Shown: positions 1 to 9,434 of the stretch, in pieces | Numbering within the stretch: the stretch's first letter is position 1 | Layout: the number at the start of each line of letters is the position of its first letter | Source: Bacteroidales bacterium | GTDB lineage: Bacteria; Bacteroidota; Bacteroidia; Bacteroidales; GCA-2748055 | Direction of reading: 5' to 3' | NCBI GenBank assembly: GCA_023138875.1 | Contig: JAGLOO010000064.1 | Span: 1-64,000, forward strand | DNA: 64,000 nucleotides | The notes under the pieces: generated by a model | Databases searched by the model: none | What the model saw: only the letters and a program-made list of their open reading frames with translations | What the model was told of the DNA's origin: nothing | Program-made: the position numbers and the translations under genes

Positions 1-3000
1 GAGGCAGGATCATTAGACAAATAAACCCTCCTGTACCCAAAACCCTCGTGGACATTATTGTTTTCATCCACCCAGTTACCCAGACTATATATCTTAAGAT
101 AGTAAGATGTCCCAGCGAGAAAATCATAATGTACTTTGTACGTCTGTCCAGTTCTCAGATTAAAGTACGTGCCATGATTTAGATCAGCATCGAACTGGCT
201 GGTACTCCCTCCACCACCTCCAAATTGAGTTGGCACATTCGGGGCCTGATCAAACCTGTCTCTGGCCTCAGGTCGAGGTCGACAATGATTTGAATACATC
301 ATAGTACTCGTTCCAATATACGTCTGATATCCACTTGGGTCTGTATATTTAAGGGGATTATTCAGGACATAAGCATACCTGTTAAAACTATTCGCATACC
401 CTGGCAGTTGAACAAACGGATCCGGACTTAAGAACCTTCCCAGTATCGGGTCATAGACCCTGCCATTCATATTGATCAGGTTGAACTCAGTCAGGTGTTC
501 ATGGCCCGTAAACCCTCTTCCTGCAAACAGGTCTCCGGTATACCTTTCAGTCCAGTTGGCCGTATCCCTCGGAGTGCCCCATGCATTGAAGCTGTAGTTC
601 TTTACTTCACTGGTTGTTGCATTTACTATTGTTGTCAAAGAACCCAAGTGGTCGGAGAGGACATAATACATGGTATCATTCCCCGATCCTTCCATAACAA
701 ATATAGCAGTTAATCCATTGCCTCCATGTATGTAATGATATTTTTTTAGGCCTGAAGAGGTCGAGTCTTCCTCATAATCCACATCAAAGTACTTTACTCT
801 TTCTACGCTACTGTTCCTTGTCTGGATGGTCTTTATTCGTTGGTTTCCCAGACCATATATGAAGTCAAGCTCAAGTGGAATTCCTCCAGAGAGAGTGTCT
901 GAGATTAAGGAAACTTTGTTAAAGCAGTTGTAGGTGATCCTCTGAGGTGGAGGATAATACAAAGTATCGGGATTATCGATAGATGTAAGCGCATGAGGCC
1001 CTTCATCTTCACCATAATTAATAGAAGCGCTCACCCCGGTCTTTGATGTGATGTTACCACAGTTATCGTAACCCATGGTTAGATCAGCGGATGAGACATG
1101 CGATCCATCCAGATAATAATCGATACTTGTCAGGCGGCTCAGATTATCATACTCAAATAACTCCTTTTGGAGAGTGTTTACATCCTCACGAGAAGACAGG
1201 TTCCCCATATCATCAAACCCATACTTCATATCCATGAGTGTACCTGTAGTAACGCTGTTAAGCTCTCCGTGCATATTGTACGTAACTGATGTGGAGTTCC
1301 CGCCCTGTGAATATGAGGTAATCTGTCCTAGGGCATTGACATCAGAACAGCGCCAAAGCGTAAGTCCGTTCCCCCTTACCTGATCCAGATCGCCATTGGA
1401 GGTATACATATACTCTATCTCAAAATCTGATGGATATGTTCTTGTCATTGGTCTACCAAACCAGTCGTAGGTATAGGTGTTGGTAAAGGTTTTGTTCACC
1501 CCTGTTCGTGTCTCAGTAAGTAGCCTCCCTAAATCAGAATCATATGTAAACAACTCCTGAAGCGAATGATCACTGTTGTAGACAGAATCCACCTGTCCAA
1601 AAGCAGCGGAGGTAGTATCAGTGATATAGGAATAGAATATATCCCCCCGGGCATCGGTTAGCCTGGTGGTTCTCCCTACCGCATCATACAAATAGGTTGT
1701 TGTATCATCCTTTGCATTTATCTGTCTTAGCAGTTGTCCAAACGCATCATAGAGCGAGGTGATGGTTCCGGCATCCGGATCGGTGATGGAAGTCCGATTA
1801 CCCTGAGCATCATAGGTGAACTTAGTACTTGTGGTTGAATGATTACTGGTGTAAGTCGAATCAAGTTTTCCATCAGGCAGATAAGTATTATGAACAATGT
1901 TTTCAAGATTGTCCTCACTCTCAATGGTCTCGCTCAGTGAATTGACCTTCTTGCGAACCTCCTGGGTATCTGATCCCTTAACTGTGGTAACGGTGGTTTC
2001 AAGGTATTCATAGTCATATGTTGTAACAGATGTATCCGGAGAAGTTTCAGTTAAAACCCTTCCATAACTGTCATAGGTGATGGTTGACCAGATTGTATCG
2101 TCAGAAGAGAAGTAGGGCATGGATTTTCTCGATACGCGGCCCTTAGTATCATACTCTGTATCTACATAGATAGCATCATCATTAAAACCCGTGGCAACAG
2201 ATCGAAGTATCCTTCCCCGTTCATCATAAAAGGCCAGAACAGGAGTAGACCCAGAAGTGTTAGCCCATCCATAGAACAACGCTCCTGCAGGTGCATCTGT
2301 ATGATCAACAGCCCATAGTAATGCTGAGCCCTTCTCTATCAGATCGGGGTGTATTGTCTTTTTCTTTCCTCCAAATGGACCATATTCAAAATTTGTTGCC
2401 TTTCTGTTGGAACCTTTCTGAGACTCCAGCAATCCAGTCGAGTAATCATACTCATATGTCGTCTTATGATCAAGTGGACCAGTCTTTGATAATAAGAACC
2501 TTCCATCATCAGAGTATGCCAGGGTAGTTTCTATTGAATCCACCGAAAGAGTGGCGCCACGTTTTCCGGATGTTGCTATTTTCCTTGGATTTCCAAAGGA
2601 ATCGTAATTACTATATGTGGTTATTAGTTCACGATCGGTTTCATAAAAATCGATTTTCCGGGTAGGGTTCCCAGAGGTGGATTCATATGCGTAATATGTA
2701 CTGTCTGTCTCGCTACTACCATTTCGGGTATAGGTCTTGGTGACATATTGGGGTGAAGCACTCACATGCCAACCAGCACTAGCATATACAAACTCTTCCG
2801 TAATGGTTGCCTCACCATCCACATCAGTCATCTTATTGGAAACTAATCCATCGTTGTTGTACTGATACGTAATAGTTGTGGTTGTTCCGGCAAGAATATT
2901 CTTGACCTTTACAGAATCGGTCTCAACTCTGAACTTATGTATATCGATGCTATCAATGGATATATAATATGTTGACCGCTGAACACTATCCGTCCCTGAC

Positions 3001-5942
3001 TCTAGAAGACTCGTAACAGGATAGGTATGAAAGAACCTGGTATCATAATCAGAAGTAGAGATCTGGGAAGTATTTTGCAGGTCGTTTTCAATAGTTGTTT
3101 CCATAAATCCAAGGAATCCTTTTCCCTGAAGATGAATCTTGGCACCTTCATAATCATATTCCACATAAGACGAGTCCGCTACTCCATTATCGGACGAGAC
3201 TGAACTAACCACAAACCAGGGAGCAGTTAAATCAATAACAGGGAAGGAAGCATCGCTTTCGGAGGTATAAACAGAAGCATCGGTCAGCGCTTTGTAAGAG
3301 AACCTGGATTCAATACCCATTCCATTGGTAATGGAAGAGATCAGTTTTCCTGGCTTGCCGGACGTAACAAAACAAATCTGCTTATTCGTGTCTTCACTCA
3401 CCAGATCGATGATCCCATCACCGTTGAAATCGCCTTCCAGCAGGTCTTCACCAAACCTATAACCGCATTCTTTAACCAGATAGTCATATGAGATTGAATC
3501 GCCTATGTACTCAGGTTCAAACTTATAGAATATACTGATCAGAGTATCTTCGGTCAATAGTAGTAATTCGTTTCTTCCATTTGCATCAATATCTGAAGCA
3601 AAAGCTTTTGTCACGGTATTGTCATAGTATCCAAGGCTTAATCTGTAATCCCTTCCAGAGAGATGATCAATGTAGAGTTCATGACCTATGCTTTCAGGGA
3701 CATCAACATATGTGTAAGATCTATAATTCGCCCAACATTCGTCATTATTATTACCTGAACAACTATTCTCAAGGAAATCGTCATAATCGTCCTCTAATCC
3801 ATAAATACCCAGGAAATTATACCATTGAGTACCGTCCCCCATGGTACATCCGCCAATTGAGTCGCAATATTCTTCCCATAAAGTGGAAAGGCTCACCGAG
3901 ACCTGTTCAAATTCCTCATCTCCAAGTGCAACGTATCCAGAGATCCCGTCTCCATTCAAATCGATCGAACCAAGAAAAACATCGTTTACCGTTGTTTCTA
4001 ACGCAAAGCTGTCATTCTCTGGCTCGTATAGCATCAAGTGAAAAAAGGTACTGCTATCCTGAATATAATCATAGTGTCCATCTCCATTGAGTTCCATCCA
4101 TTCAGGATCAAGCTCTGTGCCAATAACAGAAGTTAGTTTGGAATATGAGTCATCGATATACTGTACCTTTCTGTCAATGCAGAAAGGACTGTAACCATAC
4201 CCCAGGATATCGGGGCAGAAGTACATACGTATCGGCAAATCAATATTTGTTCCGTATTTCAAACCCCTCACACGTTCGGCCGAGTTTGACGTAGAGATAT
4301 CAAAATTAATGAACCTGCAGATGCTGTAATCTAAAGGTATTTGACTAGGATTTTTGTATCCGGAAGAGTCCTGGCAGATATTTTGAATATAATCAATTTC
4401 GTTGAAGAAGTCGCAATTATCATTGATATAAGGAACCAATGATTCCCATTCAAGAACCTCTACAAATAATTCCATAATACCATCACCGTCATAATCACCC
4501 GCACTCACATTTTCAATATCTGCCGGGGAAATGCTAGTTGGGATTGTAGGACCACTATAGTTGCAATCCAGGAGAAACATACCCCTTAGATTATTCCATT
4601 TCTCATAAAGATATGATCTTGGAAGATTTCCGGATTCGGAAGGAGAAGAGCTCAATCCAGATGAGGATCCTTCGTATATAGAATATGTGTAGTTGTTTAG
4701 CGAAACAATGACTAGATCTGAGATTCCATCCCCTGTAAAATCCCCTGAAAATTTAAGACTATTTGATCCTGAGTTCAACGAGATAGATTCAGTAGTTTGA
4801 TCAATATCAAAATCAGGTGCTTCCCAGTCAACAGTAGTTGCATTAAATCGGTAGTTGTCTTTGTCGTACTGGATGATTTCATTGAGGAGTGATTCATCAA
4901 GAGAGTTATCGTAATGGAAGCCAAAGCTGCCAAGGTATGTATTGTTTGATTCAATGGATATGCTATCAAGTAGCTGCTCATTTAGTATCAGATCATCGTG
5001 GATATATCCATAGCTGATATCTTCTCGCGTGGTATAGTGAAACGAGATAGTATTTACCGGGGATGATGAAGTTATCCCCCCATATTCAATTTCGGACAGA
5101 AGAATCTTACCAATACCTTCATCCTTATCATAACTGTATAAAATAGCATTTCCATTGCGGTCGTATACCTTGTTTAGCATCCATTTCCATTGGGTATTAT
5201 CGTCCAGTTTAAGTCTTGAGTCCGAGGTATTCCCATATTCCAGAGTTCTTCCATCGGGTGTTTTGACAATGAAATACATAGAAGAACCGCTGCCGCCTCT
5301 TGTTATTTGAGTGTTTGAGGCAATCTCCGTTCTGTAGCTTTTCGCATTAAGACCAGAGTCACCTTCAACCACCAGTCGTTGTCCATCCCAAACCACTCGG
5401 CAATCCTCATCTGTTGCGGATATTGACGAAGATTCATTGTCATAATACCTTACTTTTCCTGTTGCTGTGATTGAAGAGATACCCCCAAGGTTCCACCCTC
5501 TTCCCATAATTCCATTGCCGGCCGAACTGCTATAACCAACAGACAATTGAGGAACCATTCCTTTATTACCCACAGGTACCTCAATGGGTATAGTATAGGT
5601 TGCGGCTCCTGTCGGGCTAACTCCATGTTGTCCCCTGATGGAACCAACAACGTAGGATCCATCAAGAATCCCAGCGGAATCAATTTTGGTTCCGGGAGGC
5701 AGGGTCTCGTCTGGTTCCTCGACATTCCATGGATCGGCATTAGCAGTAAAAGCTCCATTCCCGTTGGAAGAGAAGGTAAAGCCCGCGTTTAGTGATATGG
5801 AGTTATGTGCATAAACCTCTACGTTGTCATATGAAGAAAATACGGTATCCAAAGTTACCGATTGGTTGTAAATGACTGTGTCCTGCGCAGAAAGATAATA
5901 TGAGATACTGAAAAGAAATAAGGCCAGTTTGATATATTTCAT
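1..5942 (-). CDS. Giant SpvB / FG-GAP / YD-repeat RHS protein (3' end beyond window)
   Basis: The frame is open from an ATG at 5942 to the left edge, at least 1980 codons, so the C-terminus is missing here. Residues 1-20 form a signal peptide ending in SAQ. About residues 95-330 match the SpvB N-terminal domain (GSIRGQHGVSPTGAATYTIP, later GIMGRGWNLGG). Residues 390-860 carry FG-GAP/VCBS-type calcium-loop motifs such as GDFTGDGISDLV and GDFNGDGIIDLV. From about 1110 there are many YD repeats (YDAQGNRTSITD, YDAVGRTTRLTD), and near 1822 the RHS-associated core (GRVYDPILGRFLSPDP, then YANSFNRYAYVLNNPL). A variable, glycine-rich tail follows and is cut by the window. By family, this is a secreted cell-surface or polymorphic-toxin-like protein. 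The tail that would decide toxin activity is not visible. It is last in a three-gene same-strand run, 22 bp after the T9SS-tail gene. Confidence 0.93.
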   Translation of the reverse strand, partial: MKYIKLALFLFSISYYLSAQDTVIYNQSVTLDTVFSSYDNVEVYAHNSISLNAGFTFSSNGNGAFTANADPWNVEEPDETLPPGTKIDSAGILDGSYVVGSIRGQHGVSPTGAATYTIPIEVPVGNKGMVPQLSVGYSSSAGNGIMGRGWNLGGISSITATGKVRYYDNESSSISATDEDCRVVWDGQRLVVEGDSGLNAKSYRTEIASNTQITRGGSGSSMYFIVKTPDGRTLEYGNTSDSRLKLDDNTQWKWMLNKVYDRNGNAILYSYDKDEGIGKILLSEIEYGGITSSSPVNTISFHYTTREDISYGYIHDDLILNEQLLDSISIESNNTYLGSFGFHYDNSLDESLLNEIIQYDKDNYRFNATTVDWEAPDFDIDQTTESISLNSGSNSLKFSGDFTGDGISDLVIVSLNNYTYSIYEGSSSGLSSSPSESGNLPRSYLYEKWNNLRGMFLLDCNYSGPTIPTSISPADIENVSAGDYDGDGIMELFVEVLEWESLVPYINDNCDFFNEIDYIQNICQDSSGYKNPSQIPLDYSICRFINFDISTSNSAERVRGLKYGTNIDLPIRMYFCPDILGYGYSPFCIDRKVQYIDDSYSKLTSVIGTELDPEWMELNGDGHYDYIQDSSTFFHLMLYEPENDSFALETTVNDVFLGSIDLNGDGISGYVALGDEEFEQVSVSLSTLWEEYCDSIGGCTMGDGTQWYNFLGIYGLEDDYDDFLENSCSGNNNDECWANYRSYTYVDVPESIGHELYIDHLSGRDYRLSLGYYDNTVTKAFASDIDANGRNELLLLTEDTLISIFYKFEPEYIGDSISYDYLVKECGYRFGEDLLEGDFNGDGIIDLVSEDTNKQICFVTSGKPGKLISSITNGMGIESRFSYKALTDASVYTSESDASFPVIDLTAPWFVVSSVSSDNGVADSSYVEYDYEGAKIHLQGKGFLGFMETTIENDLQNTSQISTSDYDTRFFHTYPVTSLLESGTDSVQRSTYYISIDSIDIHKFRVETDSVKVKNILAGTTTTITYQYNNDGLVSNKMTDVDGEATITEEFVYASAGWHVSASPQYVTKTYTRNGSSETDSTYYAYESTSGNPTRKIDFYETDRELITTYSNYDSFGNPRKIATSGKRGATLSVDSIETTLAYSDDGRFLLSKTGPLDHKTTYEYDYSTGLLESQKGSNRKATNFEYGPFGGKKKTIHPDLIEKGSALLWAVDHTDAPAGALFYGWANTSGSTPVLAFYDERGRILRSVATGFNDDAIYVDTEYDTKGRVSRKSMPYFSSDDTIWSTITYDSYGRVLTETSPDTSVTTYDYEYLETTVTTVKGSDTQEVRKKVNSLSETIESEDNLENIVHNTYLPDGKLDSTYTSNHSTTSTKFTYDAQGNRTSITDPDAGTITSLYDAFGQLLRQINAKDDTTTYLYDAVGRTTRLTDARGDIFYSYITDTTSAAFGQVDSVYNSDHSLQELFTYDSDLGRLLTETRTGVNKTFTNTYTYDWFGRPMTRTYPSDFEIEYMYTSNGDLDQVRGNGLTLWRCSDVNALGQITSYSQGGNSTSVTYNMHGELNSVTTGTLMDMKYGFDDMGNLSSREDVNTLQKELFEYDNLSRLTSIDYYLDGSHVSSADLTMGYDNCGNITSKTGVSASINYGEDEGPHALTSIDNPDTLYYPPPQRITYNCFNKVSLISDTLSGGIPLELDFIYGLGNQRIKTIQTRNSSVERVKYFDVDYEEDSTSSGLKKYHYIHGGNGLTAIFVMEGSGNDTMYYVLSDHLGSLTTIVNATTSEVKNYSFNAWGTPRDTANWTERYTGDLFAGRGFTGHEHLTEFNLINMNGRVYDPILGRFLSPDPFVQLPGYANSFNRYAYVLNNPLKYTDPSGYQTYIGTSTMMYSNHCRPRPEARDRFDQAPNVPTQFGGGGGSTSQFDADLNHGTYFNLRTGQTYKVHYDFLAGTSYYLKIYSLGNWVDENNNVHEGFGYRRVYLSNDPA

Positions 5943-5964
5943 GGGATGAAAAATGTTGTTGGGG

Positions 5965-6399
5965 TCAGTTTTTAATAATGATCCATTCTTTGTGCCTGTT
6001 ACCGTAGAATAGCTTCAGGATATATGTGCCATTGGTAAGGGAAGAAACATCTACCTGGTTAACTTCCTGGAGGGCATTGACCTGTAAGATCTGCTTGCCG
6101 AGATTGTCAAACAGGATGATTTTCCTGTTATCTTCTTCCAAGGCATCATCATTTAGCGTGACAAAGATGCTGTTCGATGCAGGATTGGGATATACATTGA
6201 GACCCTTTTCAAACTCTGGCTCTTTCACTTCTTCATGTGTCACCTGAGCGCTTTTCTGCCCTCCGCTTTCATAATAAATGACACGTTCAGTTCGGTTACC
6301 TGCAGCATCATAGCTAAACTTGATATCACTTACAGTCTGTGCACATAGGGATGAAGAAAACAGTGACAATCCGATAATGAGAGTTATATAACTTTTCAT
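5965..6399 (-). CDS. Short secreted protein: one YD-like motif plus T9SS type A sorting domain
   Basis: 144 residues. A signal peptide (1-20, ending SLCAQ) is followed directly by a segment reading FSYDAAGNRTERVIYY, which resembles a single YD/RHS repeat. About residues 68-144 form a Por-secretion-system C-terminal sorting domain: VYPNPASNSIFV, FDNLGKQILQ, SSLTNGTYILKL and a basic final strand. By family, such tails direct export through the type IX system and attachment at the cell surface. The gene lies 30 bp after the S74 gene and 22 bp before the giant RHS gene on the same strand, so cotranscription is likely. The shared YD motif suggests it works with the RHS protein, perhaps as a secretion or anchoring partner. 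That link is inference. Confidence 0.88.
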   Translation of the reverse strand: MKSYITLIIGLSLFSSSLCAQTVSDIKFSYDAAGNRTERVIYYESGGQKSAQVTHEEVKEPEFEKGLNVYPNPASNSIFVTLNDDALEEDNRKIILFDNLGKQILQVNALQEVNQVDVSSLTNGTYILKLFYGNRHKEWIIIKN

Positions 6400-6429
6400 T
6401 TTGACCGGCTTTTTATAATCAGTTCATAT

Positions 6430-7941
6430 TTATTTCGCCTCAAGTGTCTTTATCCTTGCTTCGAGGGATTCAATAATTTCCTGTTGTTCTTTAATAGCCT
6501 CAACTAAGTGCGGGATCAGTTCCAAGGTTTTTATGGCCATTCCGTCTTCCTGCTCTGACACCAGTTCCGGGAATACTTTTTGTACATCTTGAGCTATAAA
6601 GCCAGTAAAAGAGTTTCTTGCTTCATCATTCTTGAATTTGTATGTCACTCCTTGCAAGCTGGTTATCTTGTCTAATGAATTAGCTTTCAAATCCTTTATA
6701 TCGGTCTTTAATTTCTCATCAGACATGTTGTTAAATGTGCCGTAGATGGTCAGGGACTGATAAGCTGTAAGACCGGAATTAAATCTACCTGCACCATCAG
6801 CTGTTATTGCGTCAACCGTGGAGCTGCCGTTGATGTTTAAACCGGAGAATGTTGCGCTGCCATTTGTCGAGATACTCCAGTTGTTACCGTCTATGAGATT
6901 GCCTCTTAAGTGAATTTGATCACCTGACGAGGCACCAAGATATGTATTCGCAGAATACAAGTATGTAGTACCAATTTCAGATGTAATATAAAATGAGAGA
7001 CCAGTAGTCGCACTGCCTTTCCCGATCCAGAAATATGTTCCATTTGAATACATTTTCAATCCCTTGGTTGCATCACCAAGAAAAATCCCATTGTTGTCAG
7101 CTAGAGAAACAGTACCGTTTACAGTTATTCCCGTTGAAGATGTGGAGAGCTTAACAGAGTTGTCGTAATATAAATCTAGAGCACCGTTTAATGAATATAA
7201 TAAGCCTAATTCCGTTGAGCTTCCGATGCCTATTTCAGCCCCGCCAGCCGTAGAATATAAACGACTATGATTTGCTCCATAGGTTGAGTGATTATCACTG
7301 AATACAGCTAATTGAACGTTGTTTCCAGATGCGTCCAAACGTATATTTGCTCCGGCAGATGTACCTGAATTGTTATTTTGACCTGAAAAGAAGTCTTGTA
7401 CTGCATCAGTATCAAGCCTTCCGTAAGCCTTACCTGTGATTGTTACACCAGTGCTTGTTGTTTTTAGTTTTTCGGATATTGAACCAGCAGCAGAACCGTA
7501 ACGTAGACTTGCATTATTTGTGCTTAAATATAATAAGGCATTTGGTACAGAATTTCCGATACCGTTTGTGGTAAATGCTAGTACTCCACCAGCTGTTCCT
7601 GCTGTAATATAATTAGATGAGTTCCTGGAAAAATTTATCGTCTCTGAATTATAGTTAGCCTGATATGAGCCATTGGTAACTACAATCCCATTATCAACTT
7701 CTATGTCATTGTCAAAATATACCTTGTAATCGAAATTATTTGCCGGAGGTGGATCGGGAAAGGTAATACCTGAAACGCCGCCATTGAAGACGACATCATC
7801 AAAAAATACAATCGTATCTATACCTGGATCAATTGTATCACCTATAGAGGTTCCTCCATGATTCCATAATTTAATCTGTGCATTGGAGTTCGCATAAAGG
7901 GCAAAAAAGCCCAACATCATAATGAAAATAGATTTTTTCAT
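6430..7941 (-). CDS. Secreted tail-fiber-like protein with C-terminal peptidase S74 chaperone domain
   Basis: 503 residues. Signal peptide at 1-21 (ending SNAQ), then a long Gly/Ser/Asn/Thr-rich beta-structured region with repeated short strands, as in trimeric fiber stalks. The last 98 residues start at NMSDEKLKTDIKDL and match the S74 intramolecular chaperone auto-processing domain known from phage tail spikes. In that family the Ser and the Lys five residues later form the self-cleavage dyad. Both are present here (Ser407, Lys412). A coiled-coil end (residues 480-503, EIIESLEARIKTLEAK) fits the trimer-forming tail. It is first in the run leading to the RHS gene. Expected action: the protein trimerises, then releases its C-terminal chaperone. 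No phage structural genes are nearby. Confidence 0.88.
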   Translation of the reverse strand: MKKSIFIMMLGFFALYANSNAQIKLWNHGGTSIGDTIDPGIDTIVFFDDVVFNGGVSGITFPDPPPANNFDYKVYFDNDIEVDNGIVVTNGSYQANYNSETINFSRNSSNYITAGTAGGVLAFTTNGIGNSVPNALLYLSTNNASLRYGSAAGSISEKLKTTSTGVTITGKAYGRLDTDAVQDFFSGQNNNSGTSAGANIRLDASGNNVQLAVFSDNHSTYGANHSRLYSTAGGAEIGIGSSTELGLLYSLNGALDLYYDNSVKLSTSSTGITVNGTVSLADNNGIFLGDATKGLKMYSNGTYFWIGKGSATTGLSFYITSEIGTTYLYSANTYLGASSGDQIHLRGNLIDGNNWSISTNGSATFSGLNINGSSTVDAITADGAGRFNSGLTAYQSLTIYGTFNNMSDEKLKTDIKDLKANSLDKITSLQGVTYKFKNDEARNSFTGFIAQDVQKVFPELVSEQEDGMAIKTLELIPHLVEAIKEQQEIIESLEARIKTLEAK

Positions 7942-8071
7942 ATCAAGTGAAATAGGTTAAATATATTTTTTCAAAGAGTTTGATCGAGCAACAGGAGAAC
8001 ACTTCTGATGATGAGCTCAATTCTCTTATGATTAATTCCTTTCTGGCTTTGGGATGAAATATATGCTGATT

Positions 8072-8092
8072 CACTGCAACCTCATTGCAGTG
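8072..8092. other. Perfect 8-bp inverted repeat downstream of the HTH gene
   Basis: CACTGCAA, a 5-base loop, then TTGCAGTG, ending 12 bp from the stop codon of the HTH gene. No T-run follows on either strand, so it is at best a weak terminator, or else an operator. The rest of the 163-bp gap between the HTH gene and the S74 gene shows nothing else recognisable. Confidence 0.4.
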
Positions 8093-8104
8093 GGCCAAAA
8101 AATT

Positions 8105-8332
8105 TCATAAATATCCAATATAAAGACGGATTTCACTCAAGTACTCATAGCTTAGGTTATATGTATTGTATTGAATATCAGCCCCTAATTCTTTAAGAAT
8201 CTTAAGATAGTTGTATAATGTTCGAACCGATATTCCCAGTCTACACGCAAAATCCTCTGGGGTTCCGGTTTTTCTGAAACGTATCAGCTGATCCATCTGG
8301 GATAAAGCTGATAATAGCTTTACCGACTCCAT
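8105..8332 (-). CDS. Small helix-turn-helix DNA-binding protein
   Basis: 75 residues. Residues 12-50 form a winged-helix/HTH of the HTH_11/DeoR kind: LIRFRKTGTPEDFACRLGIS followed by the recognition-helix segment VRTLYNYLKILKELGADI. The start at 8332 has a good Shine-Dalgarno (AGAGGA) just upstream. The gene reads in the same direction as the S74/T9SS/RHS cassette and lies just upstream of it, which makes a local regulatory role plausible but unproven. Stand-alone HTH proteins of this size are common in Bacteroidota accessory regions. Confidence 0.75.
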   Translation of the reverse strand: MESVKLLSALSQMDQLIRFRKTGTPEDFACRLGISVRTLYNYLKILKELGADIQYNTYNLSYEYLSEIRLYIGYL

Positions 8333-8348
8333 GGTCCTCTTTATGGGG

Positions 8349-8885
8349 TCAGGCTATAATTTTTTTTCTGGGTAATATTGCCCTTTTGGCATTGAATTCA
8401 GAAAATATCAAAGGTGGGAAGTGAGTTGTTATATTTATATAATAACTCATGCTATTCTGGTCTCTCGAGTCAGGTTGTTTTACTAGTGCCTCACATAATG
8501 CAAAGGCAAAAATCCAGATATGGAGTGTAAATGTCCTAAACAAAACAAATGCCATCCAGGCCAAACTTTCCCCAAGGATTCCGCTGCCTGACTGCCTTGC
8601 TTCGTCAAAGGCAATAGCTTCTTTTGTTGCCTCCACGATATTCAGTACAGGACCATTCACTGAACCGGCTAAACATTCTTCACCGTGCCGGCATTCTCCG
8701 GCAACCTTCTGTCCAGCACCGGGGAAATAATGATTAATAATTCCACATACCAAAATGTAGGAAGTCTTGCCAGGGTTGAATTTCAAATAATTGTAATTGC
8801 AATTAGTTTTGTTGATTTTTTTCAGAGGTTTACGGGTCCGATCATAGCTCCAAGCATATGGAGCACAAGAAAAGAAATTTTTCAT
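8349..8885 (-). CDS. Hypothetical protein, possibly membrane-associated
   Basis: 178 codons, ending 16 bp before the HTH gene on the same strand. I do not recognise the protein. It opens with MKNFFSCAPYAWSYDRTRK, has a Gly-rich middle (FPGAGQKVAGECRHGEECLA) and a hydrophobic segment around residues 108-134 (LAWMAFVLFRTFTLHIWIFA) that could span a membrane. A shorter open frame exists on the opposite strand over the same bases, but it has no Bacteroidota-type features. The position next to a regulator and an RHS cassette is where immunity or accessory genes often sit. That is context only. The gene may not be expressed. Confidence 0.35.
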   Translation of the reverse strand: MKNFFSCAPYAWSYDRTRKPLKKINKTNCNYNYLKFNPGKTSYILVCGIINHYFPGAGQKVAGECRHGEECLAGSVNGPVLNIVEATKEAIAFDEARQSGSGILGESLAWMAFVLFRTFTLHIWIFAFALCEALVKQPDSRDQNSMSYYINITTHFPPLIFSEFNAKRAILPRKKIIA

Positions 8886-9434
8886 AATTGTTGAAGTTTT
8901 CTAGATTTATGAGAATTCCACGTGGTTTAATCAGAATCGGGAAGATTTTGTTACCTGGTTTTACATATGTTGTAAAGCATAATAAATATCATTTTACATG
9001 AAGGTCTCATAAAAGAAGTTTCTCCGCCCGGTTTGCCCATTTCCAAAAGTACGCCCTTCGGGCACTCTACTTTTTGAAAAGAGCAATGGCCAACCCTTCG
9101 AAACTTTGGCCCGCGCGCAGGAAATCAGGCGATCGCAGCAAAGCTTACAAAGATGGATAGCATCCCAGGTAAGTGTATTGTTTTGCGGAACCGGAAAGGG
9201 ATTTTTATCCCGGCTTCATGGATTTCTCATTACCGTTGGGGCCGAAACCGCCGTAGTTCAGCAGGTTCAACCTTCTTCGAGGGAGAAGAAGGTTCGAACT
9301 TCGTTCAAAAAAGCCGAAACTATAGGACTTCTTTCAGATTTTGGAGGGTGTCCTTTTTTTTACCACCCCCTTATAGACATTTCGCCGTCCAAGTCAATTT
9401 GGGTAGCAATGAGTTCTCCTATTCCAGAAAAATA
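8886..9434. other. Non-coding stretch with repeat copy and hairpin
   Basis: About 550 bp without a convincing gene. It contains the first copy of the 114-bp repeat (9011-9124) and a strong hairpin at 9265-9299, whose arms carry CCTTCTTC and GAAGAAGG inside near-matching GTTC/GAAC ends around a 6-base loop. Open frames on the plus strand (from 9106 and 9153) are low-complexity, have no family signature and run into the end of the ATPase gene, so I treat them as chance. The stretch reads like debris of an old insertion. Confidence 0.5.
9011..9124 (+). repeat. Direct repeat copy 1 flanking the DUF4143 ATPase
   Basis: 114 bp starting AAAAGAAGTTTCTCCGCCCG and ending CCCGCGCGCAGGAAA. A second copy in the same orientation lies at 10917-11031. 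By eye all but about nine positions match. The two copies bracket the ATPase gene and its upstream array. Neither has intact coding potential or transposase neighbours. Confidence 0.85.

Noticed and set aside
3581..4090. 169-codon plus-strand frame inside the RHS gene
   Set aside because: Lies opposite the FG-GAP region, whose minus frame is clearly coding.
8449..8730. Plus-strand open frame opposite the hypothetical gene at 8349-8885
   Set aside because: No start context, no domain, and it mirrors the minus-strand frame, which has better spacing to the HTH gene.
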